Below, in pieces: positions 20,230 to 31,088 of a DNA stretch of 64,000 bases. The notes under the pieces are model-generated. The model was not told the DNA's origin and did no database searches. It saw nothing but the letters and a program-made list of their open reading frames with translations. Numbering within the stretch: the first letter of the stretch is position 1; every line of letters begins with the position of its first letter. Source of the DNA: Rhynchopus sp. YZ270_cl-10 (lineage: Eukaryota; Euglenozoa; Diplonemea; Diplonemida; Diplonemidae); NCBI GenBank assembly GCA_964035575.1, contig OZ037895.1:496001-560000 (forward strand). The letters are read 5' to 3'. The position numbers were made by a program, and so were the translations under genes.

Positions 20230-20760
20230 GACTGTACTTCTCACACACACACGGGTCAGGAAAGATCTTTTGTATTTTTTTGTCTTTTTTCGAGAATCTC
20301 GGGAGAAAAAAAAAAAAAATCAAGATTTTCAGGATTTTTGTCTTTTTTTTTCAGGATCTCTCGAGATCTTTGAGATCTTTGAAAAATCCTGGAAAAAAAA
20401 GGAAAAAAAAGGAAAAAAAGAGAAAAAAAGATGAAAAAGATCTTGAAAATCTTTTTTTTCTCAAAAAAAAGATAAAAAAGATTTTTGGGATTTTGAAAAA
20501 TATTTTTGGGAAAAAAAAAAAAAAGATTTTGAAAATCTTTTTTTTTTTTTTCAAAGATTTCTCAAGATCTCGAGATTTTTCATGAAATTTCATGGATTTT
20601 TCCAGGATTTTTCAGGATTTTTTCAGGATTTTCCCAGGATTTTCAAATCTTTTCTCTTTTTTTTTTTCTCCCAAAAATCTTTTTTTTTTTTTTTTTTTCG
20701 GGAGAAGAGGATTTTTTTTCTCGAAAAAAAAAAAAAAAAAAAAGATCTTTCCCGACCCGT
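20230..20760. repeat. low-complexity A/T tract with GATCTT motifs
   Basis: Runs of A8-A20 and T8-T20 broken by short words such as GATCTTTGA, TCAGGATTTT and AAAGATTTTGAAAA. It has many internal palindromes (AAGATCTT, CTCGAG) and reads as decayed slippage-expanded sequence. Not coding, although several frames stay open through it. Confidence 0.7.
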
Positions 20761-21117
20761 GCACACAGATCAAAAAAAAAAGAAGAAAAACTACCAGCGA
20801 GCAAAAATATTTGCTATTGTGGAGGGGATGATAATATGTACAGTAGCTATTGTGCGTGAGCCTCTTTGGGATAACAAAGCGCACCAAAATAGCTACGTTA
20901 TGGGGGTTACTACAACGTAGAACTTTAGAGGAAAACAGATATTTTGCTTTTTTTTTTTTTTTTTGAAAAGCAGAAAATCCGGGAAACGGCACAAAAAAAA
21001 AACCCCCCCCCTTATCTTATACCCTGGTTATTTGGACTACTAGATTTTTTTTTTTTTGTTGCAAAATGAATGTCCATCATCCTCTCGTGCGCACCCATCT
21101 CAGGCGGAATAAAAAAT

Positions 21118-21156
21118 TGACTTGAAATGCAAAGCCCTCTCGTGAACAGTGTACCT
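21118..21156 (-). repeat. family T element
   Basis: TTGACTTGAAATGCAAAGCC, then CTCTCGTGAACAGTGTACCT. The loop word CTCTCGTG is the same as in family A. A lone CCTCTCGTGC word lies just to the left, near 21.08 kb. Confidence 0.7.
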
Positions 21157-21637
21157 AAAAAAGCGTAAGTAGAACGGAAAAAACCCCTCTTGCAGTGAGG
21201 AGGGGGAAAGGTATTAAAAAAAACAACTCTTTCTAAAAATTGCCCCGAACCCTTGGTCGGTGTAGAACATCAGAAAAAGGCGATCGCTTCTCGACATCTC
21301 AGCAATGAGAGGAGAGGGTGGGCAAAAACAACAACAACAACACAAACAGTGGACAGAACAAAACTAAACGTTTTTCCTCAAAACAAAACACAACATTTCG
21401 AGAGAGGGTGAGAGAGGAACCTCTTTTACTGACTCACAAAGAAGAAGAAAAAATGAACTGCTACATTTTGCAGAGAAGAGGGTTATGATTTCTTTAACTC
21501 TCAGCAAAAATAATAACAAAAAAAAACATTTGTGGTCACCTTAGCGCTATTATCGACGTTGGTATTTACTCTTGAGATTAGAGGCACAAAAACAGGAGCA
21601 CATTTGGAGCATATTTCGCAGCCATTTAAACAATGAA

Positions 21638-21691
21638 GTTGAAAGTGCAGCCACCTCAGGTACTGTTTTTTTCCCCATGGGTTATCGAACA
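21638..21691 (-). repeat. family S element
   Basis: GTTGAAAGTGCAGCCACC followed by ATGGGTTATCGAACAG; it retains the GGTTATCGAAC box that, reversed, resembles a tRNA T-loop. Confidence 0.65.
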
Positions 21692-22293
21692 GACGAACAC
21701 ATCTCTCGGTGAGATGCAACATTATCCTTAGAACAAAAAACAAACAAACAAAAATTGGTGTGATCAACCAAACCGATTCTCCGTGGTTCTCTCGAAGGTG
21801 CTCCGGTGAGAGGTATAGCCCCCCAGCAGTTCTCCGTAGTTACCCCGTGGTTCTCCCGCATTGTCCGTTTGTCTACCCCCTGAATCACACCAAAAAAATG
21901 GAAGTTATTGATGCAGACACATCTCCGACTGACACATTATCATGCCAGCCCCGGATGAAGCACAAAAAAAAACAACCAAAAAAAGACATACTGAAAGATC
22001 GAAGATACAAATTAACGAAGAACAATGTGCTTGTTTGATGCAAATAACGTACAGCCTGTAGACGCACTTCGAATAAAAGGAAAGCCGGAGGTGGCTCAGG
22101 AATCGGCCCTCAAAAAAAGGGGGCACCCAAACCAACACCATTCGAGCTTCAGGGGTACAATACGTTCTTCACTGAAAGTGAAAGTTTTGCTGCAAACAAA
22201 AACAAAAAAAAAACAAGAAGCCTCTCTACTCAACACCACAATCATATGACCTTGAGATCGCCAAATCGCTATAAAAAATAATCGTTGGTAAAG

Positions 22294-22421
22294 GTGAGCC
22301 CTAAAGCCTAAAAGCCTAAAGCCCAAAAGCCTAAAAGCCTAAAAGCCTAAAAGCCTAAAAGCCTAAAAGCCTAAAAGCCTAAAAGCCTAAAAGCCTAAAA
22401 GCCTATCTGTGCTCACCTAAA
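22294..22421 (-). repeat. octamer array AAAAGCCT grown inside a family A hairpin
   Basis: About 13 units of CCTAAAAG (TTTTAGGC on the minus strand), flanked by AAAGGTGAGC at the left and GCTCACCTAAA at the right, which pair perfectly. The flanks and the CTATCTGTGC remnant show that the array sits where family A has CCTAAGCCT, so it looks like a slippage expansion of that word. It resembles a telomeric repeat but is interstitial and hairpin-bounded. Confidence 0.75.
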
Positions 22422-22811
22422 ACAAAAGAGGTGTGGGAAGGTAAGCTATGTAGACAAGATTGGTGGGGATAAAAAAACGCGAGGTTTTGATAATAGTGTG
22501 AAAATAGAGATACCCGCACACACAAAAAAAAAAATCGACAACGATGGTTTGGCAACAAAACACGCGAGGGTAGAATGAAAAAAAGGGAACTATAAATAGC
22601 TGATAACACCAACAAAAGAATACGAGGGGGAAGGAGGACTAACTGAACTGGAGATAGGAAATTATTTTCTTCGTTTTTTTCGTTTCTTTTTGATACTCTG
22701 GTTTTTTAGTGATAACTGCCATGACAGACAAAGCTTTTTCACTAATTTTTTTTCTCTTTTCTAACACTCAGACGAAACCCAAAAAAATTCCAAAACACAA
22801 AACAAAAAAAG

Positions 22812-22848
22812 GTTTATAAGATGAACTTAAGCCTCTCATAGTCACCTC
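22812..22848 (-). repeat. family A hairpin, shortened
   Basis: GGTTTATAAGATGAACTTAAG, then CCTCTCATAGTCACCTCC; the right half of the inner stem is lost. It lies about 15 nt beyond the stop of the giant surface-protein gene. Confidence 0.6.
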
Positions 22849-22862
22849 CTCGTAACAAGCAT

Positions 22863-25800
22863 CTATCCGTAAGCCTGCGGGTACTCTGCAGGAACCACTA
22901 CAGGGTCGGCATACCCAGCACCACCTCCACCTCCTCCTCCTCCTCCTCCATCCGGCATGACCATCATGTCAGGGTATTGCTCCACCAATACTGGCGCGTC
23001 AGAGATGTAGCGTTGGTTGGCAGTGGCTTCTGAGGGGAACACAGAGTGGAGAGGGTTCTGTACTACCTGGCTCTCTGGTGCACCCGCATATTTATATCCA
23101 TTGCCCACGGAGTCACTGGAGGCTTCACTGCGCTTTGACTCATCGTAGCGTGATTCCTTCTTCCGTGCGTTCCATACTATCAACGCAATGATAGCCGCTA
23201 GAATCAATATAAATGCGAGCACAGCTGCGACAATCCCAATAATCGCCCCCATCCCCAACGAACTCCCACTATCACTGTCAATCTGCGAGGGTGGGAGACA
23301 GCGTGAGCTTGCTTCATCCCATACACAGTCTGGGGACGGACACGCAGCGACCTGCGTGAACACCGTGCAGTCCACTGTTCCCGGCGTTCCTAAGGGGGAC
23401 GACGTCACCAAGGTACCTGGCGGGTTGTAATCCAAGACACCCCTCAGGTTGAGCTCCTGCCGAATGGCAGCCTGGTCAGGATTGTATACAATGTCCATGA
23501 GCGTGTTTGTGCCTGCCAAGTTGTCGTCCCCTTTGAGAGTCACCAAGATGTTCGCCCCCTCCGCAGAGTTGATGATATCTGTGATGACCACCTCACCATT
23601 CCCTTTGTTCATGCGTGCAGTAAGCTTTGCCAACCATTCGTTCCGGAAATTGTTTGAGTTAAACTCTGTCGTCGACACATCAAGACCGAGAAGCAAAGTC
23701 GGGTCGCGACTGATCAACGCAGGGTTCGTCAGCGAAGCGTTTCCTGTCAAACTCCGGTCCAAAGGCACGACCAACACACGAAGCACCACTGTCGCCGTTG
23801 ACGCTGCACCCAACGAATCTACTGCAAAAATCCTGAAATTCGCGGATCCTTTCGCCTGCGCGGAGGGCGTCATCCGGAGCGTCCCTAGGTCGTTCTCTAC
23901 TGTCACCTCGGGGAGCTTCCCACCAGCAAAGAGGTCAATAAGCTGCTGGCTGAAGAGCTCTGCGACACCTACGTTGAAGGAAACGGTCTGTTTGCCTTCA
24001 CCGATGGTTTCGTCGACGGGGCCGGGGACGACGTTGGTCGCCCAGGGTGAGATGAAAGGGGTCAGATCACCGTAGTTTGCGACAGCGACATACAACGCCC
24101 CGGTGGAGAAGGTGGGCGGGTCGTTGCCGTTCTGGATGTTGACCCTGAAGGCAACCTGGCTAGAGGTCAGGCCTACACAGGAAGGACATCCGCCGTCATC
24201 CTTTAACACCACGGTGCACTCCGCCACTCCACTCCTCTGCGGCGCGGAGGTGTACGCCAGCTCGCCATTCTCCGCAGACACCGTCGGCGGGGAGGAGAAC
24301 AGATCAAGCGGGACGCACGCAGTTTCAAACTCCAGCCGCTGGTTCAGCTCGTTCGGAGGCCCTGCCGATATGTCGACCGCAAACGGACGGATAAAAAACC
24401 CGCCTTGGTCTTCGGTGCTTGTCACCACGACGTTGCTTTCCTGCAGAGAGGTGGCATCACGCCCAGAGATGGAGGAGGAAAGCGAAAAAGAGGGTGGATC
24501 GTTGACAGGAAGGATGCGAATAGGGATGGTGCGGGTGAAGGACTGCGAGGAGTTGCTGAGGGTGCCGAAGATTTCGTCGAACGCTGTGATCGTGACTTCC
24601 GTCTCCCCAAACGCATCCTGCACAGTACGGAAACGGATGTGCCGGACTCCCCCCGACGTTCCACTCCCACCTTCATTAAAGACAGAGACCTGAACATTCC
24701 CGTTGATAAGGTTTGGGTCGCTGAGAGAGGTCACAAAACGGACGGAATCACCGTTCATCCCTTGCCCCGTGGTCTGTCCAGGCAACACATCAAAGATCTG
24801 ACCAACAAGCGTCACATCCCCAGCATCCTCATCCACCGTTATCGTCGGTGTTTTGAGAGCAAAGAATGGGGAGAAGGTGGTTTGTTCGATGTTGACGGTG
24901 AGGAGGATGGGCGTGGCTGTGTCGACACCACCGTCTGTAGTCCCGCCATTGTCCTTTGCGGTGACGAGGAGACGCGCCTCGCCGGACATACGGGAGTTTA
25001 CCTCAAAGAGAATCGTTCCGTCCGTCGCGATCGCTACCCCTTCTGCACCGCCTTTGAAGAAGTTCGCATCGGTCGTGCTGACCGGCACTGCAGTGTAGCC
25101 AATCGTCTGTGCAGACACTTCATTGCTTGGCCCAACCGATGTGTTTCCTACGTTAACAATCTGATTCGTGTACACAACGTTCGACGCGGTCTGCGCATTG
25201 TCGTTCGCAGACTGCTTCAACGTTATCACCTCTGTCAACAACGAAAACGACGGCTTGTCATTCACCGGTCTCACCTCCAGACGCGTCACCAACGGGATGC
25301 TTGACAGCGACCCATCCGAGAGCACCACCGACAGGTCGAAGTTGCCAAACACATCGGGGTTCATCTCCAACGTCATGAGACCGGTCTTGGAGTTGATCTC
25401 TGGCGGGGTCTTGAAGGATGTGGCGATGACCAAGCCATTCGCATTAGGTGGGGTAGGCGTTGCAATGACGGAAAATGCAAGATTCGCGTTGGTAGGGTCC
25501 ACACGATCCTCAAAGGAGTTGCCTGACGAAATGCCCGATGCGTACACCACTTCGTAGTGGCCGTTGTCCTCAACAAGGCTGATAGGGTCCGTTGCGGCAA
25601 AGGTGTACTTCGGCCTGTCGTTCACCGATGTCACCTGAAGCAAAAAGTTGTACACCGTAGTATCCACCCCTCCGTTCTCTACTCCCCCATCGTCCTGTAC
25701 AATGACATCAACCTGCAGCGTCCCAAAGGCATCAGGAGTCACCTCAAAACTCAAATCCCCCTTAACCAAGTCCAAGACCGGCTGTTTCTTGAAAAAAATC

Positions 25801-28800
25801 GCCCCAAGAGTGTCCAATCCGGTTTGCCCCCACCCATCGAAGTTGCGTCGGTTGTTGTCATTATCATAGGAGAAGCGGGTGGATATGATGTTCTGTGTTG
25901 CTGCTTCGTCTGACGGTCCTACCGACACGAGACGTGCCCATTTTTGAAGAACCTGCTCGGGTGAGTCCTCGGGTATGGCCATTGTCAATGGCGACGGGGA
26001 CAGAGAAGGGGCATCGTTGACGGGGGTGATCGCAATGGTGAAGGGCACGCACGCCTCATCGACCCCACCGCGCTCCTGGCCACCGTTGTCCAGTACGCAG
26101 ATGCGCGCTGGAACCGACCCCGAAACGTTCGCAGCGGACCTATACCGTAGGTCCCATTCTGTCACCAACGGGACAGTCCCTGTCTGCGTCCCGGACTGCA
26201 CCAAATACGGCAATTTCGAGAAGAGCTGTTGGTCCAATGTGTTGATCAGCTCCACCCTCGGTGTGATGGTCTGCTCCTGCAGTGCGAGCGGGTTCGTCAC
26301 CACAGGCGGGTCGCCACTCGAGAGAAGCGCCCACTTCGCGAAGACCTTCTCGTTGTCGGGGAACAGCGTCACCTCGTCTTCCAGCGAGGTGACCGGGTTG
26401 AGCGCGATGACAACAGTGGGCGCATCGTTGACGGAGAGGACCCGCACGGTGACGGCGCAGGGTGTGGCTGCAGAGGTCGCGCCTGCGTCGTCCTCTAGGT
26501 ACAAGGAGAAGACTGCGTTGCCAACAAAGTTCGGAGCAGGGCAGAACTGTAGACTCGCAGTGTCGCTGGTCAGAGGAGGGGTTCCGAAGTTGACGCCACG
26601 TGGCGGGGTGCTGACAAGAAGGGTTGGCGCAACGCTGAACTTCGCTGCCTCTGCCGCAGTGATCGTGACGGTGGTGGTGAGCTGCTGCGTTTTGTCCTCC
26701 TCCTCGCTCCCAGCGGTCACCCCTGTTGCCCAGCGCATGACCGTTTCGACGGCCCCGTTGCTGCACGCATCCTCCGAGACCTCAGCGTCAATGCCGCACA
26801 CCAAGCTAGGCGGGCGGTTCCCCTTCACGATGTTCAGAATGATGTCCAATGGGTCAGAGATCTCCACCCCCTGTCGTGCTGTGCCTCCAGTGTCTATTGC
26901 GCGTACAGTAAGCGTTGTTGTGCCCAGCTTGCCTTCAATAGGCGTCAAAAGGAGATTACCCGTGGCCACGTCAATGCGCGCACGGCGTGCACTCACCGTG
27001 CTTGCCCCGCCGACAAGAAACTCAGGGTCCTGTGGAGTCACCGAAAAAGACAGTGTCTGTGTTGTCTCCTCAAATGGTCCAACAAAGCTGCTCCGGATGA
27101 CACTCTCAATAGTCTGCTCTTCGGCAATGTCTGGTATCGTGATGGTCATTCTGTTGAGCGTGAAGGTCGGCTTGTCGTTAACGTCCCGCACTGTAATAGT
27201 GAAGGTGTCCGACGCACAGCACAGTGTCGGGTCGGTCACTCCATTGTTAAGCGTGCAGGTGACCTGGGTGCTGCCGAACCTGTCTGGAGCTGGCGTAAAG
27301 GATATGGTTCCAAGCACGGCGTCCATGATCACCCCTGAGACGGTAAATAGTGTTGCATCTACAGGGACGCATGCAAAGGTAGGGTTCAGCGCCTGACCGT
27401 TGCTGCTAGTGCCGTAGTCGATCAGCTTTGCCCACTGCGTCTCCACATGCGCACCGCTGTCCTCATTCACCACAATATCCGTTCCCTTGAGATACGAAGG
27501 GTTGCCCCCTGCCGCCCCCGTCACCCTCACAAGGATGTCCTCCCGGTAGGTGTTCGTCCCGCCGCACTGACTGCTGATCAACCCGTCGTCCTTTGCCTCG
27601 ATTGTCAGTGGGATGAACTGCCCATTCGTGTTCTTCCCTGGAAGTGTCTCAAGGGTGAGCCGTCCCGACACCTGGTCGATCACCGGAAGATACGCAAAGA
27701 CGTCTGCGAAGCGAGGGTCAGGGATGACCTGAAGGGAGATCACATTCTGACTGGCTTCATCGGGCGGGCCGGGTGCAATGTTCCCCAACACCGGCATCGG
27801 GGAGGTGTACTTGCAGGCGGACTGCGGGTCCGTGGTGGCACACTCGGCGATTGTCAACTGATCGTTCAACACCGTGAACTGCGGTGGGTCGTTCTTCTCC
27901 AAGATCTTGATGCGCACAGCAGTCTCCCCCAACGCTGCGTTCGGATGCGTTGTGCTCAGGCCCTGCTGATCTGTCACAGTAATGGTAAGCTCCGCCTCCC
28001 CAGACATATCCGGTGCTGTCGTGAAAGCAAGCAGCCCGTCGCCGGAGATGGTGGGCTGGCTTGCAAAGAGCGCGTTGTTGTTGTTCACAACAGTGACCGT
28101 CACAGGCTCGGTCTGTTCGTCCCCAAGACCTGCAAGGAACTGACCCCAGGCAGGACGGTTGTGGATGCCAGAGTCCTCGCATGCCTCGACGCTGTCCCCA
28201 GGGCGTACAACAGGAGGGTCGTTAGTCGGCGTAATGCGGATCACAAAACGCGTGGTGAACACATCGTCCCCACCACACCCACCAAAGGGCGCAACATTCC
28301 CGCCATCGTCGCGCACAGTAAGCTCTACAGTCGACTCGCCGTTTGCATTAGGCTCGAGTGTGTAGCACAGTGTTGCCGTTGTCGGTGAGGTGAGCGTGAT
28401 GGTGGGGTTCTTGGCAAAGATCCCTGTCGGGCTTGCAAGCAGTGTCGTGCTAATGCGCTGTGTCGTCAACTCGTTTGCGCCTGGAGAAAGGTTCGTGAAG
28501 AAGTTGGGTATGCACGTCTCCGTGGCAGTCGTGGTTTCTGCAGCGTTGATGACGGCAAGCGCGACGGTGGCGGTGGGTTCGTCGTTGACGGGCACCACAG
28601 TGAGCATGACACGCTGTGTGAAGGAGTTCTGGTTCTGCCCGACATTCGACCCCGTGTCAGTCATGGTGACCAGCACCTCTGTGGTGCCGCTCACACCCGC
28701 CGCAGGGGTGAAGGTCAGAATACCGTTCGCGGGGTCGATCGCAAGCGGGTCGGCCAACGAGATCAACGAGGTGTCATAGTTGCTGAACGAGAAGGTCGCT

Positions 28801-31088
28801 GTCTGGCTCTCCGGTGGGTCCGCCTCGTTGGTCGCACACGGAATGGGCGGTGTGCCGCCGATGCAGAGGTCACCTGCCCACAGTTTGTTGAATGCTTGGT
28901 CCTCGCATGTCAGGATCTGGCTCTCTGGCTTGAAGTACGGTGGGTCGTTCACCGCCGTTACAGTGATGCACAACACAGGCGGCCAAGGCTCCCCAACGTT
29001 CCAATGTTGTGTACTCATTGTCGGTGGGTCCGAAGTGTCGTCACCACCATTCGCCGTGCCGCCGTTGTCACGCAGCACAACCTGGCAGGGCACGCAGTCC
29101 CCAGCAAACCTTCCGGTGGTGAACTCATGCAGCGCAGGGGTGAAGGTGAGATCGCCCGTCACAGGGTCGATCTCGGGCTGCACGCTGAAGAGGTACTGGT
29201 TGGTTGCGCCGCACTGCACGTCAAAGGTGATGATCTGACCGGCCTCGCATTGGCCTGGCCCGGGGGAGAGGTTTGAGGCCCACCCGCCGTAGTGGTAGAC
29301 ACCGCTGTCTTCATCGACGGTGACGGGGGCGCCGGTGAGGGGGCCTGGCTCGAAGACGGGGGGGTCGTTGACGCCTTGCACGTCGAGCTCGAAGGTCTCT
29401 GTCTTGGAGAGCGAGCAGCCTTGGTGGCTGTCGCCGCCGTCGTCGCGTGCGATGATCGAGACACGTGTCTTGCCGCAGGCATCGGGGCGCAGCTTGAAGT
29501 TCAAGTTCCGTGTGACAAAGTCTGGTGCATTAAACGCATCGTCCGATGCCCGGCCACACTGCCCAGTGCGTGGAACAAACTCAACACACGGCTCTGCAAC
29601 AGTCGTGTCAAACAGGTCCGGGTTGTCCACAGACACATCAAAGTAAATCGTCTGATAAGGGTGTTCATTCCACGCACCCTGGTTGATGTCGTAAATCCAG
29701 TCCTGCAGCATGCATCCTGTTGCAAAGGTCGGGCAGCAGCAGCCCCCGAGGTTCAGCAGACATCCAGGCACACCGCCAGCACCGCCGCCCGCTACAGCAG
29801 GGTCGCAGTTGGAGTTGGGTGACCCTGTGCAGGTGGCGCTGTCTTCGAAGATGACAGCGTCGCCACGCACCTTGAAGACGGGACAGTCGTTGACGTCCTG
29901 GATGTGGATGCAGGCACGTTGTGAATTAGGGCTTTCGTTACAGGGCACGGTGCTGCCGCCGGGCTGGCAGTTGCATGTGGCCTGCTGGTTGGGGTCGACA
30001 TTGGGGATGACGTACTCGATGCCGTCGTCCTCTGCACGCACATCCCAGCAGATGTAGCCGAAGTGGTCTGGCGATGGGTCTGCTTCGAGACGGGCATGCG
30101 CACCGCCACTGCGTGTGTCATCATAACAGCGCACCTGGCACTGCGACGTCTGCGGCACAGGCGCAGCAGGGCAGGCCGTGCATCGCTGCGGCACACCTGT
30201 ACACCGCACACCTCCGGGCAGTGCCGGCTGCAGGGGGTTCAACTGCAACGTGTCCGGCCACTTGCACCAGTACCTCCCTTGGGTCTGCTCTGCAGGACAA
30301 CCTGCGTTCCCTGTATCACAGGTCGGCTCCTCAGTACCAACACAGGTATTCGGCACACGCTCTCCAGTGTTCGGATCTTCGGGCCACTGACGGCCACCAC
30401 CACCACACCCGACACCACCTCCAGGGCAGTTCGAAATGGGTGCGACGTTCATGAGCCGCCTTGTGGCGAGGGGGCCGCGGGTGAAGTATGTGTCTGCATC
30501 GTTGTCTGGTGCGGGTGGTGTGACCCTTGGCACCATGTTCACGAGGCAGGGGTCTGGGTTGGGCAGCTGCGGGTCGCCGTTGTTGAAGCGGAAGAGAAGG
30601 TCCTGCACGTCGCCGTTGCAGTCGGATACACCGCACGCCCAGTAGTCTCCATTCTGCAGCTCGCCTTGGTCCTCAAACATTGTTACGACGGACTTCATGG
30701 GGTTGATGGTGAACTCCGGTGGGTGGTTCCCTTTGATGGAGTTGACGATATGTGCTTGCGCAGATGCCGACCTCTGGGGCTTTGCCAGCTTTCTAAGAAT
30801 GGAGGTAGGGAACGCATACGACTTGGTCCGTGAAATGGTAGGGAACAGAACACCCACAGCATCCCCCCCAAGCTCAACGCTGACCACCACACCCGGTGCA
30901 CCCAGGCAGGTCCGCATCTCATCCTGCCAGATAAAGGCCCTCTCCCTGCCATGTGTGCTGTTCAGGTTGAGCAGGGCAGCACGGACCTGCACCTCGCTTG
31001 CTGTACTTCGCACTGCGGTTCCTTCATGCCACCGTCCGTTCGTGCTTACAGCGAACAGCAGAATTGTTAGCAATAATGTGAACGTCAT
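22863..31088 (-). CDS. giant cadherin-like repeat surface protein, single-pass membrane
   Basis: An intronless 2741-aa protein. The start at 31088 gives a signal peptide (MTFTLLLTILLFAVS) and has AG at 31110-31109 after a long C/T tract; the frame remains open 105 codons further upstream but that part encodes the tract itself. The ectodomain has about 17 repeats of roughly 100-130 residues linked by (P/D/S)VNDPPxF-type motifs. Each has an EDSG-like acidic turn, a LxFTPA-type strand and a DDGG loop, as in cadherin-like and bacterial tandem-95 adhesin repeats, where such acidic sites bind Ca2+. The first third is Cys-rich. Near residue 2583 a PSI-like module has C-x8-C-x4-C-x8-C with CVWD. A transmembrane helix (about 2611-2637, GIIGIVAAVLAF type) and a 100-residue tail with a Gly run follow. 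Likely a cell-surface adhesin; the partner is unknown. The same juxtamembrane PSI arrangement recurs in the gene at 63 kb. Confidence 0.88.
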   Translation of the reverse strand: MTFTLLLTILLFAVSTNGRWHEGTAVRSTASEVQVRAALLNLNSTHGRERAFIWQDEMRTCLGAPGVVVSVELGGDAVGVLFPTISRTKSYAFPTSILRKLAKPQRSASAQAHIVNSIKGNHPPEFTINPMKSVVTMFEDQGELQNGDYWACGVSDCNGDVQDLLFRFNNGDPQLPNPDPCLVNMVPRVTPPAPDNDADTYFTRGPLATRRLMNVAPISNCPGGGVGCGGGGRQWPEDPNTGERVPNTCVGTEEPTCDTGNAGCPAEQTQGRYWCKWPDTLQLNPLQPALPGGVRCTGVPQRCTACPAAPVPQTSQCQVRCYDDTRSGGAHARLEADPSPDHFGYICWDVRAEDDGIEYVIPNVDPNQQATCNCQPGGSTVPCNESPNSQRACIHIQDVNDCPVFKVRGDAVIFEDSATCTGSPNSNCDPAVAGGGAGGVPGCLLNLGGCCCPTFATGCMLQDWIYDINQGAWNEHPYQTIYFDVSVDNPDLFDTTVAEPCVEFVPRTGQCGRASDDAFNAPDFVTRNLNFKLRPDACGKTRVSIIARDDGGDSHQGCSLSKTETFELDVQGVNDPPVFEPGPLTGAPVTVDEDSGVYHYGGWASNLSPGPGQCEAGQIITFDVQCGATNQYLFSVQPEIDPVTGDLTFTPALHEFTTGRFAGDCVPCQVVLRDNGGTANGGDDTSDPPTMSTQHWNVGEPWPPVLCITVTAVNDPPYFKPESQILTCEDQAFNKLWAGDLCIGGTPPIPCATNEADPPESQTATFSFSNYDTSLISLADPLAIDPANGILTFTPAAGVSGTTEVLVTMTDTGSNVGQNQNSFTQRVMLTVVPVNDEPTATVALAVINAAETTTATETCIPNFFTNLSPGANELTTQRISTTLLASPTGIFAKNPTITLTSPTTATLCYTLEPNANGESTVELTVRDDGGNVAPFGGCGGDDVFTTRFVIRITPTNDPPVVRPGDSVEACEDSGIHNRPAWGQFLAGLGDEQTEPVTVTVVNNNNALFASQPTISGDGLLAFTTAPDMSGEAELTITVTDQQGLSTTHPNAALGETAVRIKILEKNDPPQFTVLNDQLTIAECATTDPQSACKYTSPMPVLGNIAPGPPDEASQNVISLQVIPDPRFADVFAYLPVIDQVSGRLTLETLPGKNTNGQFIPLTIEAKDDGLISSQCGGTNTYREDILVRVTGAAGGNPSYLKGTDIVVNEDSGAHVETQWAKLIDYGTSSNGQALNPTFACVPVDATLFTVSGVIMDAVLGTISFTPAPDRFGSTQVTCTLNNGVTDPTLCCASDTFTITVRDVNDKPTFTLNRMTITIPDIAEEQTIESVIRSSFVGPFEETTQTLSFSVTPQDPEFLVGGASTVSARRARIDVATGNLLLTPIEGKLGTTTLTVRAIDTGGTARQGVEISDPLDIILNIVKGNRPPSLVCGIDAEVSEDACSNGAVETVMRWATGVTAGSEEEDKTQQLTTTVTITAAEAAKFSVAPTLLVSTPPRGVNFGTPPLTSDTASLQFCPAPNFVGNAVFSLYLEDDAGATSAATPCAVTVRVLSVNDAPTVVIALNPVTSLEDEVTLFPDNEKVFAKWALLSSGDPPVVTNPLALQEQTITPRVELINTLDQQLFSKLPYLVQSGTQTGTVPLVTEWDLRYRSAANVSGSVPARICVLDNGGQERGGVDEACVPFTIAITPVNDAPSLSPSPLTMAIPEDSPEQVLQKWARLVSVGPSDEAATQNIISTRFSYDNDNNRRNFDGWGQTGLDTLGAIFFKKQPVLDLVKGDLSFEVTPDAFGTLQVDVIVQDDGGVENGGVDTTVYNFLLQVTSVNDRPKYTFAATDPISLVEDNGHYEVVYASGISSGNSFEDRVDPTNANLAFSVIATPTPPNANGLVIATSFKTPPEINSKTGLMTLEMNPDVFGNFDLSVVLSDGSLSSIPLVTRLEVRPVNDKPSFSLLTEVITLKQSANDNAQTASNVVYTNQIVNVGNTSVGPSNEVSAQTIGYTAVPVSTTDANFFKGGAEGVAIATDGTILFEVNSRMSGEARLLVTAKDNGGTTDGGVDTATPILLTVNIEQTTFSPFFALKTPTITVDEDAGDVTLVGQIFDVLPGQTTGQGMNGDSVRFVTSLSDPNLINGNVQVSVFNEGGSGTSGGVRHIRFRTVQDAFGETEVTITAFDEIFGTLSNSSQSFTRTIPIRILPVNDPPSFSLSSSISGRDATSLQESNVVVTSTEDQGGFFIRPFAVDISAGPPNELNQRLEFETACVPLDLFSSPPTVSAENGELAYTSAPQRSGVAECTVVLKDDGGCPSCVGLTSSQVAFRVNIQNGNDPPTFSTGALYVAVANYGDLTPFISPWATNVVPGPVDETIGEGKQTVSFNVGVAELFSQQLIDLFAGGKLPEVTVENDLGTLRMTPSAQAKGSANFRIFAVDSLGAASTATVVLRVLVVPLDRSLTGNASLTNPALISRDPTLLLGLDVSTTEFNSNNFRNEWLAKLTARMNKGNGEVVITDIINSAEGANILVTLKGDDNLAGTNTLMDIVYNPDQAAIRQELNLRGVLDYNPPGTLVTSSPLGTPGTVDCTVFTQVAACPSPDCVWDEASSRCLPPSQIDSDSGSSLGMGAIIGIVAAVLAFILILAAIIALIVWNARKKESRYDESKRSEASSDSVGNGYKYAGAPESQVVQNPLHSVFPSEATANQRYISDAPVLVEQYPDMMVMPDGGGGGGGGGGAGYADPVVVPAEYPQAYG

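Noticed and set aside
20230-20760. Lys/Phe-rich frames in the A/T tract
   Set aside because: Open only because of homopolymers and short-word slippage.
22300-22404. Interstitial telomere or CRISPR-like array
   Set aside because: Units are 8 bp with no spacers and lie inside a family A hairpin; slippage explains them.
25975-27396. Plus-strand 473-codon frame opposite the giant adhesin
   Set aside because: Shadow of cadherin-like repeats; no recognisable protein features.
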